Source of the DNA: Sphingopyxis sp. MWB1
Lineage (GTDB): Bacteria; Pseudomonadota; Alphaproteobacteria; Sphingomonadales; Sphingomonadaceae
Assembly (NCBI RefSeq): GCF_000763945.1
Contig: NZ_JQFJ01000002.1
Span: forward strand, 1,612,001-1,676,000
Direction of reading: 5' to 3'
DNA: 64,000 nucleotides
Positions 55,954 to 64,000 of this stretch are shown piece after piece. Within the stretch, counting starts at the first letter, position 1. Each line of letters begins with the position of its first letter. The position numbers and the translations under genes were made by a program. The notes under the pieces were generated by a model. The model searched no databases. It was not told where the DNA came from and saw only the letters and a list, made by a program, of their open reading frames with translations.

Positions 55954-56487
55954 TTATTGCTCGCGCTTGGCGCGAACCGAGGTGCGCCCCTCGACGCTCA
56001 GGAAATAGCTACCAAGGGCACCTGCCTTGATGCGTACCGCATCGCCCACTTCGGGATCGCGGGCCAGATTGCGGCTTTCGGTCTGCAGCCAGACCGAGCC
56101 ATCGGCCATCTTCATGCGAAAGCGGCCACCGCCAACCGGTGATAACGCGGCGATGCTGGTTTCCACCTCACGAATTTCCTCGCCATCCTTATCGCCGAAC
56201 AGCGCACCTACATTGGGGAGGGAAAATCCGAACAGCCCGCGCCGCCGCTCTTCCATCGCCGCGCGATCGGAAAAGCTGATATCTCCGCGCAATTCCGCGC
56301 CCTTCATCTCATCCACTGCGGCATCATAACAACGCAGCCGGGCATCCGCCTCGCCCAAGGCCCGGCAATCATATATTTGGGCAATCGCTGCCGGCGGATT
56401 TTTGGAAGCCTCCTTGGCCATTGCCGACATGGGCAGGACCAGGGCGCTCACAACAAGGAAAGCGGGTATTGAATGAGAATGAAACAT
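55954..56487 (-). CDS. Exported protein of unknown function with CRxLxEADARLRCYD motif
   Basis: This 177-residue secreted protein has a signal peptide (MFHSHSIPAFLVVSALVLPMSAMA). The mature N-terminus has IYDCRALGEADARLRCYDAAV, a two-Cys motif common in periplasmic proteins that ends in RLxCYD. The rest (FGFSLPNVGALFGDKDGEEIREVETSIAALSPVGGGRFRMKMADGSVWLQTESRNLARDPEVGDAVRIKAGALGSYFLS) looks like a small beta-barrel. The function is unknown. It is divergent from the acyl-CoA ligase. Confidence 0.8.
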   Translation of the reverse strand: MFHSHSIPAFLVVSALVLPMSAMAKEASKNPPAAIAQIYDCRALGEADARLRCYDAAVDEMKGAELRGDISFSDRAAMEERRRGLFGFSLPNVGALFGDKDGEEIREVETSIAALSPVGGGRFRMKMADGSVWLQTESRNLARDPEVGDAVRIKAGALGSYFLSVEGRTSVRAKREQ

Positions 56488-56614
56488 GGGGCCTCCCGCA
56501 TAAAATCATCATCTGGACTAAGCTCCACAGGGAGGAAGCGCAACCAGCACATTGCAGGGCCAGCTTATTTACCCTAATGTAAAAAGCTGGGACGAGGATG
56601 AGAAGAGGACTTCG

Positions 56615-58279
56615 ATGACGCAGCGTTTTAACTGGTCCACCCATTATAATCACCCGGTGCCCTGGGATCAGTCCTTCGCTCCCCTGTCCCTGCCCGACAT
56701 GTTCGCCGCCAGCGTCGCACGGCGCAAGGATGCGGTGATGCTCGATTTTCTGGGACGGCATTTCAGCTATGACGAGGTTGCCAAGGGCGCCGCACGGGTG
56801 GCCAAGGGCCTGCAACAGCGCGGCATTGGCAAGGGAAGCCGGGTTGGCCTGTTCCTTCCCAATGTCCCCCATTATGTCGCGGCTTATTATGGCGCCATGT
56901 CCATCGGCGCGACCGTGGTCAATTTCTCGCCGCTTTACACGGTGGCCGAACTGGCGGCGCAGGTCGAGGATTCGGGGACCGACACGCTCTTCACCCTCAG
57001 CGCGTCGGCGCTGCTGCCCACCGCCATGGCGGTGCTCGACGGATCAAGTCTCAGGCAACTGGTCGTCGGATCGGTTGCGGGGGGATTACCGACCGCAAAA
57101 TCCATCCTCTACCGCCTGTTTCGCCGCAGCGAAGTCGCGCCGCTTCCCGACGATCCGCGCGTCATCCGTTTTTCGGCGCTGGTCGATAATGATGGCAAGC
57201 CGGAACCGGTCGCCATCGACCCCGAAAAGGATATTGCGCTCATCCAATATACCGGGGGAACGACCGGTACGCCCAAGGGCGCGATGCTCTCGCACCAGAA
57301 TCTGACCGCCAATGCGCGGCAGGTGAACAGTATCGACCCCGACCATGATGCCGAGGACCGGATTTTGGGCGTCCTGCCCTTCTTCCACGTCTTTGCGAAT
57401 ACCTGCGTTCTCAACCGGACAGTCCTGAACGGCGGGTCGATCACCATGTTGCCGCGCTTCGATGCCAAGCAGGCGCTCGCGGCGATCACCCGGACACGCA
57501 CCACCGCGCTTCCCGGCGTTCCGACCATGTATCAGGCGATGCTCGACCATCCCGATCTTGGCAAAACTGATTTTTCCAGCCTTCGCGCGTGCATTTCGGG
57601 CGGCGCCCCCATGGCGGCGGAGCTTCGCGAAAAATTTGTGGGACGCACGGGCGCCTCGCTCGTCGAGGGCTATGGGCTGACCGAAAGCTCGGGCGTGGTC
57701 TCCACCAACCCCTATCATGGCCCGGTCAAGGCGGGGACGATCGGGCAGCCGCTGCCCGCGACACGCATCCGCCTGCTCGACAAGGAAGACCCCGGCCGCG
57801 ACGCGCCCGATGGGGAGCCGGGCGAGCTGGCGGTCAAGGGACCGCAGATCATGCAGGGCTATTGGAACCGGCCCGACGCCGACAAGGACAGTTTCACCGA
57901 CGACGGCTGGCTGCGCACCGGCGATGTCGCAACCGTCGATGATGATGGCTATATCCGCATCGTCGACCGGCTGAAGGATATGATCTCGGTCGGCGGCTTC
58001 AAAGTCTATCCGAGCGTGATCGAGGCGCATCTTTACGAGCATCCCGCGGTCAAGGAAGCCATCGTGCTCGGCGTTCCCGACGCCTATCGCGGTGAGGCGC
58101 CCAAGGCCTTCGTCACGCTGGAGGAAGGCTTTGAAGTGACGGGCGAGGCGCTGGCGGGCTGGCTCAACCCCCAGCTTGGCAAGCATGAGCGGGTTCAGGG
58201 CGTCGAGGTCCGCAGCGAGCTTCCCAAGACGATGATCGGAAAGCTCGACCGCAAGGCGTTGCGCGCAGAGCAGGGATAG
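56615..58279 (+). CDS. Long-chain fatty-acid-CoA ligase (FadD type)
   Basis: This 554-residue adenylate-forming enzyme activates fatty acids to acyl-CoA. The AMP-binding P-loop is YTGGTTGTPKGAMLSHQN, followed by the A5-type motif GYGLTESSGVVSTNP, the A7/A8 region WLRTGDVATVDDDGYIRIVDRLKDMISVGGFKVYPS and the C-terminal Lys in PKTMIGKLDRKALR. The start at 56615 has GAGG 9 bases upstream. It could be a medium- or long-chain enzyme; no specific chain length can be told. It stands near a PF10118 protein and TetR, a possible lipid-related neighbourhood. Confidence 0.93.
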   Translation: MTQRFNWSTHYNHPVPWDQSFAPLSLPDMFAASVARRKDAVMLDFLGRHFSYDEVAKGAARVAKGLQQRGIGKGSRVGLFLPNVPHYVAAYYGAMSIGATVVNFSPLYTVAELAAQVEDSGTDTLFTLSASALLPTAMAVLDGSSLRQLVVGSVAGGLPTAKSILYRLFRRSEVAPLPDDPRVIRFSALVDNDGKPEPVAIDPEKDIALIQYTGGTTGTPKGAMLSHQNLTANARQVNSIDPDHDAEDRILGVLPFFHVFANTCVLNRTVLNGGSITMLPRFDAKQALAAITRTRTTALPGVPTMYQAMLDHPDLGKTDFSSLRACISGGAPMAAELREKFVGRTGASLVEGYGLTESSGVVSTNPYHGPVKAGTIGQPLPATRIRLLDKEDPGRDAPDGEPGELAVKGPQIMQGYWNRPDADKDSFTDDGWLRTGDVATVDDDGYIRIVDRLKDMISVGGFKVYPSVIEAHLYEHPAVKEAIVLGVPDAYRGEAPKAFVTLEEGFEVTGEALAGWLNPQLGKHERVQGVEVRSELPKTMIGKLDRKALRAEQG

Positions 58280-58306
58280 CCCGCTACGCCGCGCGGCGCC
58301 TGCGGA

Positions 58307-58726
58307 TCAGCGAAGGCGCGTCCAGACTTTCGTGCGGCAGAAAAAGGCGACGCAACCTTTCAGTTCCAGCTTGTTGTCGGACAGCAGCTTCAGATAGCCG
58401 GTCTTCGCGCCGTCGCCCGATTCCGGGTCATAAACCGGCCCGCCCTTCCATTCGCGCGGCCCCCCGGTGAAGCCCTGGAGCACCACCAGCCCCTTCAGCC
58501 GCCGGTCGCGCAGTGCGGGGTTGGAATTGCGTACATCGCGCAGGTCCGGGTTGATGCGCAGCCGCGCCGCGTCGGCGACCCGCCCGCAATAAGCCTTGCC
58601 GCAGCGATAGATTTCGACGCGCCCGCCCTCGCTGCCCGTTGCCCACAGACCCGTAATGTCGGCGGCCAATGCGGGCGATGTGGTCGCGGCCGCCGCAGCG
58701 GCAAGGGCAAAGAAGCGCGCGCTCAT
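58307..58726 (-). CDS. DUF2147 family exported protein
   Basis: This 139-residue secreted protein has a signal peptide (MSARFFALAAAAAATTSPALA) and a DUF2147 domain: GLWATGSEGGRVEIYRCGKAYCGRVADAARL, GLVVLQGFTGGPREWKGGPVYDPESGD and LELKGCVAFFCRTKVWTRL. Two Cys pairs are visible. Such proteins form a lipocalin-like barrel. The role is unknown. The start overlaps the PF10118 gene's stop by 4 bases. Confidence 0.9.
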   Translation of the reverse strand: MSARFFALAAAAAATTSPALAADITGLWATGSEGGRVEIYRCGKAYCGRVADAARLRINPDLRDVRNSNPALRDRRLKGLVVLQGFTGGPREWKGGPVYDPESGDGAKTGYLKLLSDNKLELKGCVAFFCRTKVWTRLR

Positions 58727-59580
58727 ACCCGCTGCACCTTGGCAGCAGGCACGCGCAGGCTCGCGAGCGACTGGGTGACCAGCGCGCGGTCATCGAGCTC
58801 CCAGGGATGAAAACCCGGCCGGATATAGGTGAAAACCCCTTTCAGCAGCAGGCGCATCGTGCCGGGCCTGCCGTAGAGAAAGGCCAGCAGTTTGCGCCAG
58901 GTCGCGAAATCATTGCGCCCATCCTGGCGCAGCAGATCGGCGGTGTTGCGGAAAATGACATAGTGAAAGCGCAGCGTGGTCACCCCCATGACGATGCTGC
59001 GCTTCAGCCAGCGGCGAAAGGGCGTCATGTGCCGGGTGGCGTGCAAATAGGTGTCGAACGCAACCGCCTTATGCTCCACCTCCTCGATCGCATGCCATTG
59101 CCACATGCGCCGCGCCTCCTCGCTCGCGCCCGCCAGATGTTCAGGATTGGCGAGCGCATCATGGGCCAGCGTGGCGGTGAAATGTTCAAGCGCGCAGGTC
59201 GCGGCCAATTGCTGCAGCGGCGAACGCCGTTTGACCCAGGCAATGGTGCGCCGCGCGCGATCTTCCAGCGGCGCGATGTCGAAACCGGCATCTTCGGCCT
59301 GCCGGTTGAACACGACATGTTCACGCGTGTGCATCGATTCCTGATAGAGAAAATCGTCAATCTGTCCGCGCAAGGGCTGGGGCGTCCCCTCCCGATAATG
59401 GCGCACCGCCGTCATGAAAAACTTCTCCCCCACCGGAAAGGTCGAAGACAGAGCGTTAAAAAAGGCCGTACGCCCCACATCCCCCCCGTGCCACCAGCGG
59501 GGTGGCGGGTCGTTGCGTCCGAATTTCAGGTCGCGCTTCTCAATATGCAAATCAGCAGGTGTGCGAGTGGAAATCGACAT
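58723..59580 (-). CDS. PF10118 metal-dependent hydrolase-like protein
   Basis: This 285-residue protein belongs to the predicted metal-dependent hydrolase family PF10118. It has many His and Glu residues in ferritin-like pattern: EKFFMTAVRHYREGTP, YQESMHTREHVVFNRQAEDAG, ALEHFTATLAHDAL and WQWHAIEEVEHKAVAFDTYLH, which could hold a di-iron site. The ATG at 59580 is preferred over 59586 because GGAG then lies 6 bases away. An operator-like palindrome lies just upstream, and a TetR gene is divergent. A lipid or steroid substrate is possible but not shown. Confidence 0.87.
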   Translation of the reverse strand: MSISTRTPADLHIEKRDLKFGRNDPPPRWWHGGDVGRTAFFNALSSTFPVGEKFFMTAVRHYREGTPQPLRGQIDDFLYQESMHTREHVVFNRQAEDAGFDIAPLEDRARRTIAWVKRRSPLQQLAATCALEHFTATLAHDALANPEHLAGASEEARRMWQWHAIEEVEHKAVAFDTYLHATRHMTPFRRWLKRSIVMGVTTLRFHYVIFRNTADLLRQDGRNDFATWRKLLAFLYGRPGTMRLLLKGVFTYIRPGFHPWELDDRALVTQSLASLRVPAAKVQRV

Positions 59581-59601
59581 GGGCATCTCCGATGCGAATC
59601 A

Positions 59602-59623
59602 TTACATTTACGTCAATGTAAAT
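59602..59623. promoter_or_regulatory. Overlapping palindromic operators between PF10118 gene and tetR
   Basis: Two overlapping perfect inverted repeats lie here: TTACATT-N6-AATGTAA (59602-59621) and ATTTAC-N6-GTAAAT (59606-59623). They sit 22 bases upstream of the PF10118 gene and about 170 bases before tetR. The layout is typical of a TetR-family operator, so the divergent TetR protein is the leading candidate, with the neighbouring gene as its target. Confidence 0.65.
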
Positions 59624-59795
59624 ATCATGCTTTCATCGCACGAGCAAGGGAGGCGGGACCACCATTATTTTCCTTCATTTGCCTCGCTCCCTTCCATCCC
59701 CGACCGAACTAAAAGCGAAAATGTGACATTCTCACCCGTTGCTTTAAGAGGTCCGTTAAGCAGGCCCTTGTGGCGGTGCGAGGAAAGACAAAATT

Positions 59796-60446
59796 ATGTA
59801 CAAGCAAGCGCGACCCCATCAGAAGCGCCGCAAGCGGGCGGGCGCTGAAGTGCGCGAAGAGGGGCTGGCCGCAGCGCGCGCTTTGTTGCTCGAAGGCGGA
59901 CCGGGGGCCGTCACCTTGGCCGCAGTCGGCCAACGCCTCGGTATGTCACACGCCAATGTGCTCCATCATTTTGGCTCTGCTGCCGCCCTGCAATCGGCAC
60001 TGATGGGATCGATGATCAACGATCTCACCACGGCGCTGGACGATGTCGTGCGCCTGCTCAAAACCGATGCAGCAGCGCCGCGTACGGTGGCCGATATGGT
60101 TTTTGATGCCTTCGATAAGGGGGGCGCGGGCCCTTTGGCCGCGTGGATCGTCTTGTCCGGCGATGTCCAGCAACTGGAACCGGTCCGCGAGGCGGTGCGC
60201 GCACTGGTCGCCGCCATCGTCGGCCAGGCCAAGGATGAAGGCGCGCCTGATCGCGTCCGCCTTGCCGTGCTGATGATGGCCGTCACCGCCTTTGGCGATG
60301 CGGTTATCGGGCCCCATGTGCGCGACATGCTCAATCAGCAAGACGATGCGATGCGGGATTTGATTGCGCGGATATTACCGCTCTTTCTGCTTCCCGGGGG
60401 TATTCCGCCGGCGCTGCCGCCTGCCCCGTCCGACGGCGCGGAATGA
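59796..60446 (+). CDS. TetR-family transcriptional regulator
   Basis: This 216-residue repressor has an N-terminal HTH domain: EEGLAAARALLLEGGPGAVTLAAVGQRLGMSHANVLHHFGSAAALQSAL. The ligand-binding C-terminal domain is helical and of unknown specificity. AGGAAAG lies before the ATG. It is divergent from the PF10118 gene and probably controls it and itself. The basic N-terminal extension (MYKQARPHQKRRKRAGAEVR) may help DNA contact. Confidence 0.93.
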   Translation: MYKQARPHQKRRKRAGAEVREEGLAAARALLLEGGPGAVTLAAVGQRLGMSHANVLHHFGSAAALQSALMGSMINDLTTALDDVVRLLKTDAAAPRTVADMVFDAFDKGGAGPLAAWIVLSGDVQQLEPVREAVRALVAAIVGQAKDEGAPDRVRLAVLMMAVTAFGDAVIGPHVRDMLNQQDDAMRDLIARILPLFLLPGGIPPALPPAPSDGAE

Positions 60447-60513
60447 TATAATATTGCTTCCAGGGTCATGTTATGCCATATCCTTAAGGCTATCGCTCGC
60501 CTTGGAGACTGGA

Positions 60514-60951
60514 TTGACCCTCGCCGCTGCCTCTTTCCCGCTTATGGCGCGCCTTGGCGCGCGGGTGCGGGCTGCGCGCGATTCGGGGCCGCTGGCGGCG
60601 CTCGACGGCGACCGGCTGGCGATGGGTGTGTCGGGGCTTTGCATCCTTCATTGTCTGGCGACGACGATTTTCTTCGCCTCCATCGCCTCGGTCGGCGGCG
60701 TGCTGTTCGACAATCATCTGTTCCACGAGATCGGCCTGGTCGTGGCGGTCGTCTTTGCCCTGCTTACGCTGATTTCGGGCGTATTGAGCCATGGCTATAT
60801 GATGCCCTTTGCCATCGGCAGCTTTGGCATCGGCATCATGGCGGGCGCCCTGGCGCGCCCGCATGACGGAAGCGAGATCCTCGCCACGATGATCGGCGTC
60901 GCGATTGTGGCGCTGGGCCATGATCTTAACCGCCGCGCGCGCCGCGGCTGA
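60514..60951 (+). CDS. MerC-domain membrane protein
   Basis: This 145-residue protein has four hydrophobic segments of the MerC family: AMGVSGLCILHCLATTIFFASIASVG, FHEIGLVVAVVFALLTLISGVLSHGYMM, FAIGSFGIGIMAGALA and ILATMIGVAIVALGH. The paired Cys in CILHC fits the metal-binding site of MerC, which can carry mercury or other metals inward. The start is a TTG at 60514 with GGAG 6 bases upstream; an ATG at 60544 would also serve. It lies before a Zur-like regulator, so a zinc or heavy-metal function is likely. Confidence 0.85.
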   Translation: MTLAAASFPLMARLGARVRAARDSGPLAALDGDRLAMGVSGLCILHCLATTIFFASIASVGGVLFDNHLFHEIGLVVAVVFALLTLISGVLSHGYMMPFAIGSFGIGIMAGALARPHDGSEILATMIGVAIVALGHDLNRRARRG

Positions 60952-61055
60952 CCGCCCTCCGCCCGGCCATGCTTGCGAGCATGCGGCAAAAGGCCTACAT
61001 CCCATAAAGATGTTGACCCCCCGCGCGCCTTGTCGCCCGCGCAAAGGAAAAACCG

Positions 61056-61520
61056 ATGGGCAAGCATGATCATCCGCATGTCGAAGCGAGCGGTGCCTCG
61101 CTCGCCAAGGCGGCGCAGGCTGCACTGGAACAGTCCGGCGAGGCCTGGACCGATATGCGCGCGCAGATTTTTGCCGTGGTCGCCGAAATCGGCAAACCAG
61201 CGAGCGCCTATGACATTGCCGACATCGTTTCGCAAAAACGCGGCAAGCGCGTTGCCCCGAACAGCGTTTACCGCATCCTCGACCTGTTCGTCGCCAATAA
61301 CCTCGTCCGCCGGGTCGAAAGCGCCAATGCCTTTGTCGCCAACAGCCACCCCGGCTGCCTGCATGACTGTATTTTCCTGATCTGCGACCATTGCGGCGCG
61401 GCGGTGCATGTCGATGACGACAAGCTGGCAAGCGGCGTCCGCGCCGCTGCCGAAGCCACCGGCTTTGCCGCTGAACGCCCGGTGATCGAAGTGCGGGGCA
61501 AGTGCACCGACTGCCAATAG
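61056..61520 (+). CDS. Fur-family regulator, Zur-like
   Basis: This 154-residue Fur-family metal sensor has a winged helix: WTDMRAQIFAVVAEIGKPASAYDIADIVSQKRGKRVAPNSVYRILDLFVANNLVRRVES. The dimer domain has zinc-site Cys in LICDHCGAAVHVDDD and CTDC at the end. The His-rich start (MGKHDHPHVEAS) and CxxC pairs are typical of Zur rather than Fur. It follows the MerC-type gene by 104 bases. I did not find a clear palindromic Zur box. Confidence 0.88.
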   Translation: MGKHDHPHVEASGASLAKAAQAALEQSGEAWTDMRAQIFAVVAEIGKPASAYDIADIVSQKRGKRVAPNSVYRILDLFVANNLVRRVESANAFVANSHPGCLHDCIFLICDHCGAAVHVDDDKLASGVRAAAEATGFAAERPVIEVRGKCTDCQ

Positions 61521-61638
61521 GCGCGCGCACCCCGCTTTCCCGCCAGCCAGTCAATTCTGTCCGCCCCCTTTTCGCGGGCCGTTGCCGGGTCTAGGGATGC
61601 CCCCGAATCCGAAGAACGGACAAGTAAGGGCTGCACGC

Positions 61639-63162
61639 ATGAACACCGTCATCATCCGCGAAGACGATCTGATCGAAACGATCGCCGACGCGCTCCAGTA
61701 CATCAGCTATTTCCACCCGATGGATTATATCCGCGCGCTGGGCGCGGCCTATGAGCGCGAAGTGTCGCCCGCCGCCAAGGATGCGATGGCGCAGATTTTG
61801 TCGAACAGCCGTATGTGCGCCGAGGGGCACCGCCCGATCTGCCAGGACACCGGCATTGTCACCGTCTTCATCAAATGGGGCATGGACTGCCGCCTCGACA
61901 GCCCGCGCAGCCTGCAACAGGTCGTCGACGAAGGCGTGCGCCGCGCCTATCTCCACCCCGAAAACAAGCTCCGCGCCTCGATCTTGGCCGACCCCGCCTT
62001 CAGCCGCGTGAACACCAAGGACAACACGCCCTCGGTGCTCAACGTCGAGATGGTGCCGGGCGCCAAGGTGCAAATCGACGTCGCGGCCAAGGGCGGCGGC
62101 AGCGAGAACAAGTCGAAGTTCAAGATGATGAACCCCAGCGACTCGATCGTCGACTGGGTGCTCGAAATGGTCCCGCAAATGGGCGCGGGCTGGTGCCCGC
62201 CCGGGATGCTCGGCATCGGCATCGGCGGCACCGCCGAAAAGGCGATGCTGCTCGCGAAACAGTCGCTGATGGACCCGATCGACATGACCGAGCTGCTCGC
62301 GCGCGGACCCGCCAACCCGACCGAGGAGCTGCGCATCGAGCTCTATGAAAAGGTCAATGCGCTCGGCATCGGCGCGCAGGGGCTGGGCGGCCTCGCCACC
62401 GTGCTCGACGTCAAGATCGCCGACTGGCCGACGCACGCGGCGTCGAAACCGGTGGCGATGATCCCCAATTGCGCCGCGACCCGCCATGCGCATGTGACGC
62501 TCGACGGCTCGGGTCCCGCCTATCTCGAGCCGCCGGTGCTGGCAGACTATCCCCAGATCGACTGGGCGCCCGACAGCGCGGCAAAGCGCGTCGACCTTGA
62601 CACGCTGACGCCCGAAACCGTCGCGAGCTGGAAACAGGGCGACCGCCTGCTCCTCAATGGCAAGATGCTCACCGGCCGCGACGCGGCGCACAAGCGCATC
62701 GCCGACATGCTGGCGAAGGGCGAGCAATTGCCCGTCGAATTCAAGGGCCGCGTCATCTATTACGTCGGCCCGGTCGATCCGGTCGGCGAGGAAATCGTCG
62801 GCCCCGCCGGCCCGACCACCGCGACGCGCATGGACAAGTTCATGGACATGATGCTGGGCCAGGGCCTGCTCGCCTGCGTCGGCAAGGCCGAACGCGGACC
62901 CGCCGCGACCCAATCGATCGCCAAGCACAAGAGCGCCTATCTGATGGCGGTCGGCGGCGCCGCCTACCTCGTCGCGCGCGCGATCAAGGGCAGCAAGGTC
63001 GTCGGCTTCGCCGACCTCGGCATGGAGGCGATCTACGAATTCGAGGTCCAGGACTTCCCCGTCACCGTCGCGGTCGACAGCGAAGGCCAGAATGTCCACG
63101 TCAACGCACCCTCGCTGTGGCAAAAGCGGATCAAGGACGAAGGGCTACTCGAACGCACCTGA
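61639..63162 (+). CDS. Fumarate hydratase class I
   Basis: This 507-residue iron-sulphur fumarase converts fumarate to malate in the TCA cycle. The three cluster Cys are in RPICQDTGIVTVF (near 77), PNCAATRHAHVTLDG (near 285) and LACVGKAERGPAA (near 411). The C-terminal half has GRVIYYVGPVDPVGEEIVGPAGPTTATRMDKFMDMML. It is the single-chain class I type (FumA/FumB like). The codon use is strongly GC-biased, as expected for a highly expressed gene. The start at 61639 has AAGG upstream. Confidence 0.96.
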   Translation: MNTVIIREDDLIETIADALQYISYFHPMDYIRALGAAYEREVSPAAKDAMAQILSNSRMCAEGHRPICQDTGIVTVFIKWGMDCRLDSPRSLQQVVDEGVRRAYLHPENKLRASILADPAFSRVNTKDNTPSVLNVEMVPGAKVQIDVAAKGGGSENKSKFKMMNPSDSIVDWVLEMVPQMGAGWCPPGMLGIGIGGTAEKAMLLAKQSLMDPIDMTELLARGPANPTEELRIELYEKVNALGIGAQGLGGLATVLDVKIADWPTHAASKPVAMIPNCAATRHAHVTLDGSGPAYLEPPVLADYPQIDWAPDSAAKRVDLDTLTPETVASWKQGDRLLLNGKMLTGRDAAHKRIADMLAKGEQLPVEFKGRVIYYVGPVDPVGEEIVGPAGPTTATRMDKFMDMMLGQGLLACVGKAERGPAATQSIAKHKSAYLMAVGGAAYLVARAIKGSKVVGFADLGMEAIYEFEVQDFPVTVAVDSEGQNVHVNAPSLWQKRIKDEGLLERT

Positions 63163-63186
63163 CGGGAGCAAGCGGCTCAAACCAAC

Positions 63187-63219
63187 AAAAAGGGGGCGGG
63201 TGCCATTGGCACCCGCCCC
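63187..63219 (-). terminator. Rho-independent terminator of the small exported gene (minus strand)
   Basis: A perfect 12-base-pair stem, GGGGCGGGTGCC (63193-63204) with GGCACCCGCCCC (63208-63219), and an ATT loop are followed on the minus strand by CTTTTTGTTGG. It serves the gene at 63272-63607. The plus-strand side has only AAATT after the stem, so it is weaker for fumarase. Confidence 0.88.
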
Positions 63220-63224
63220 AAATT

Positions 63225-63265
63225 CCCGGCTGCCCCGACAGGGCCCCTTCCCCAGGACAGCCGGG
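63225..63265. other. Second hairpin between the convergent fumarase and small exported genes
   Basis: CCCGGCTG (63225-63232) pairs with CAGCCGGG (63258-63265) across a 25-base loop. There is no T-run on either side. Together with the terminator just before it, this separates the convergent fumarase and small-protein transcripts. Confidence 0.5.
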
Positions 63266-63271
63266 GCCGGG

Positions 63272-63607
63272 TCAACCGATGGTCACGCGGCCGCCGCGAT
63301 AACCTTTGCGGCGCATCTTTTTCACATAATCCTTGTCGGCATCGACGACCTCGCCTGCCCATTCTTCCCAAGCGTCGCGGCGATCCTCGGCATCGGTCGC
63401 GCGCATCAGATCGCTGCCCAATTCCTTTTCCGCCTCCAGAATGTCGGCGCGATAATTATACCAATATTTATTATAGACCCCCGCGATCGGGTGATCGCGA
63501 ATGGTGGGGGTTTCAAACCCTGCCGGCGGCGCATAGCGCATGTCGGCTGCAACGGCGGCGCTGGCCGGAAGCGCAAAAAGCAGGGCGAGAGCAGTCCATT
63601 TTTTCAT
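63272..63607 (-). CDS. Small exported protein of unknown function
   Basis: This 111-residue protein has a signal peptide (MKKWTALALLFALPASAAVAA). The mature part is charged and probably helical (YNYRADILEAEKELGSDLMRATDAEDRRDAWEEWAGEVVDADKDYVKKMRRKGYRGGRV), with a Tyr-rich patch (GVYNKYWYNYRAD). I do not recognise the family. The start at 63607 has a good GAGGAG ribosome site. It is a single gene with its own terminator. Confidence 0.75.
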   Translation of the reverse strand: MKKWTALALLFALPASAAVAADMRYAPPAGFETPTIRDHPIAGVYNKYWYNYRADILEAEKELGSDLMRATDAEDRRDAWEEWAGEVVDADKDYVKKMRRKGYRGGRVTIG

Positions 63608-63721
63608 TGTCGATCTCCTCAGCAATACGCCCGCAGGGGGCGCCCGGAGAGAGAACGAGACGCGGTGATATTTTATTCCGCGGCGCGTGAAAAAATCGTC
63701 ACCGGCAAAGGCGCCTGCTTT

Positions 63722-64000
63722 TCAGAGCGCGGCCAGAAAGGCGTGCATGGCACCCGCCGTCGCGCGCGGCGCCTCGATCATCGGCACATGGCCGACATCT
63801 TCGAAAATATGGCTTTGGCTATTCGCTATACCTTGTTCGAGCACAGGGACGCAGCTTGCGTCGATCACCTGATCATGCCGGCCCCACAGGATCAGCGTCG
63901 GCGCCCTCACCTCCCCCAGCCGGTCATTGAGCGGCTGGTCGCGATTCTCGCGCGCGATGATCCAGAAAATATGGTCGAGCTGATCGCGATAGCGCAGCGC
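63722..64000 (-). CDS. Alpha/beta hydrolase, C-terminal part (cut by the window edge)
   Basis: The visible 92 residues are the C-terminal part of an alpha/beta-hydrolase: LNDRLGEVRAPTLILWGRHDQVIDAS holds the acid residue (Asp of GRHDQ), and SHIFEDVGHVPMIEAPRATAGAMHAFL holds the catalytic His (GHVPM). The nucleophile and oxyanion region lie beyond 64000. The substrate cannot be judged. The gene reads toward the small exported gene, about 110 bases away. Confidence 0.9.
   Translation of the reverse strand, partial: ALRYRDQLDHIFWIIARENRDQPLNDRLGEVRAPTLILWGRHDQVIDASCVPVLEQGIANSQSHIFEDVGHVPMIEAPRATAGAMHAFLAAL

Noticed and set aside
60447..60500. GGTCATGTTATGCCATATCC as a Zur box before merC
   Set aside because: Only about five of seven arm positions pair, so the symmetry is too weak to claim.
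61591..63123. A 510-codon frame on the minus strand opposite fumarase
   Set aside because: The same shadow effect; the product is Val/Asp/Ala/His-rich low-complexity sequence, while the plus strand gives a complete class I fumarase.

Overview
The window is one 64 kb stretch of a high-GC alphaproteobacterial chromosome, almost certainly Sphingomonadales and most like Sphingopyxis or a close relative. The evidence is a full-length CtrA gene with a CtrA-type box in its promoter, the rimP-nusA-ylxR-infB-rbfA block, a TIGR02186-TauE/SafE pair, a fused PabB-PabC enzyme, and short GC-rich palindromic repeats of the kind scattered through sphingomonad genomes. The order-level call is firm; the genus is a guess. 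Genes are tightly packed with many 4-base ATGA/GTGA overlaps. I see no rRNA, tRNA, CRISPR array, transposase, integrase or prophage.

Layout. 1-5.4 kb (minus): start of ligA, small enzymes, a 2-oxoglutarate oxygenase, recN, bamD and an exported cyclophilin. 5.5-10.8 kb: an ArsR-SRPBCC pair with a promoter that looks leaderless, an IPNS-type oxygenase, EVE and PilZ proteins, a degenerate SRAP protein, arfB, an RluA-type synthase and wrbA. 10.8-16.2 kb: pirin and a divergent lysR, ctrA with its terminator, a second PilZ protein, an M28 peptidase and an exported Asp/Tyr/Gly-rich protein. 16.4-29.7 kb (mostly minus): the translation/RNA block rimP-nusA-ylxR-infB-rbfA and truB-rpsO-pnp, split by tdk, a GNAT gene, a small secreted protein and a plus-strand AbgT transporter. 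truB carries an in-frame palindromic repeat. 29.7-32.9 kb (plus): a 594-base gene-poor spacer, then cspA, an infA paralogue, two tiny genes, a SleB-type hydrolase and a VOC protein. 32.9-39.1 kb (minus): a HerA-like ATPase, TIGR02186-TauE/SafE, and an NfrB-like glycosyltransferase with a possible outer-membrane partner. 39.3-43.9 kb (plus): nhaA, a DUF885 lipoprotein, kynA and kynU. 43.9-56.5 kb (minus): a TonB-domain protein, a JmjC/cupin protein, DUF389, etfA-etfB under a long palindrome, sucC, a class-A beta-lactamase-like lipoprotein, an aspartate aminotransferase and pabBC. 56.6-64 kb: acyl-CoA ligase, DUF2147 and PF10118 proteins, a TetR regulator, MerC, a Zur-like regulator, class I fumarase, a small exported protein and the end of an alpha/beta hydrolase.

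Most of the window is housekeeping: ribosome assembly and translation initiation, RNA turnover, cell-cycle control, central carbon and electron flow (sucC, fumarase, ETF), folate and tryptophan metabolism, and envelope biogenesis. The most unusual items are the palindromic element translated inside TruB, the SRAP protein lacking its expected active-site residues, the compact NfrB-like glycan-export pair, the beta-lactamase-like lipoprotein without an ExxxN motif, and several near-perfect operator palindromes in divergent or operon-leader regions.
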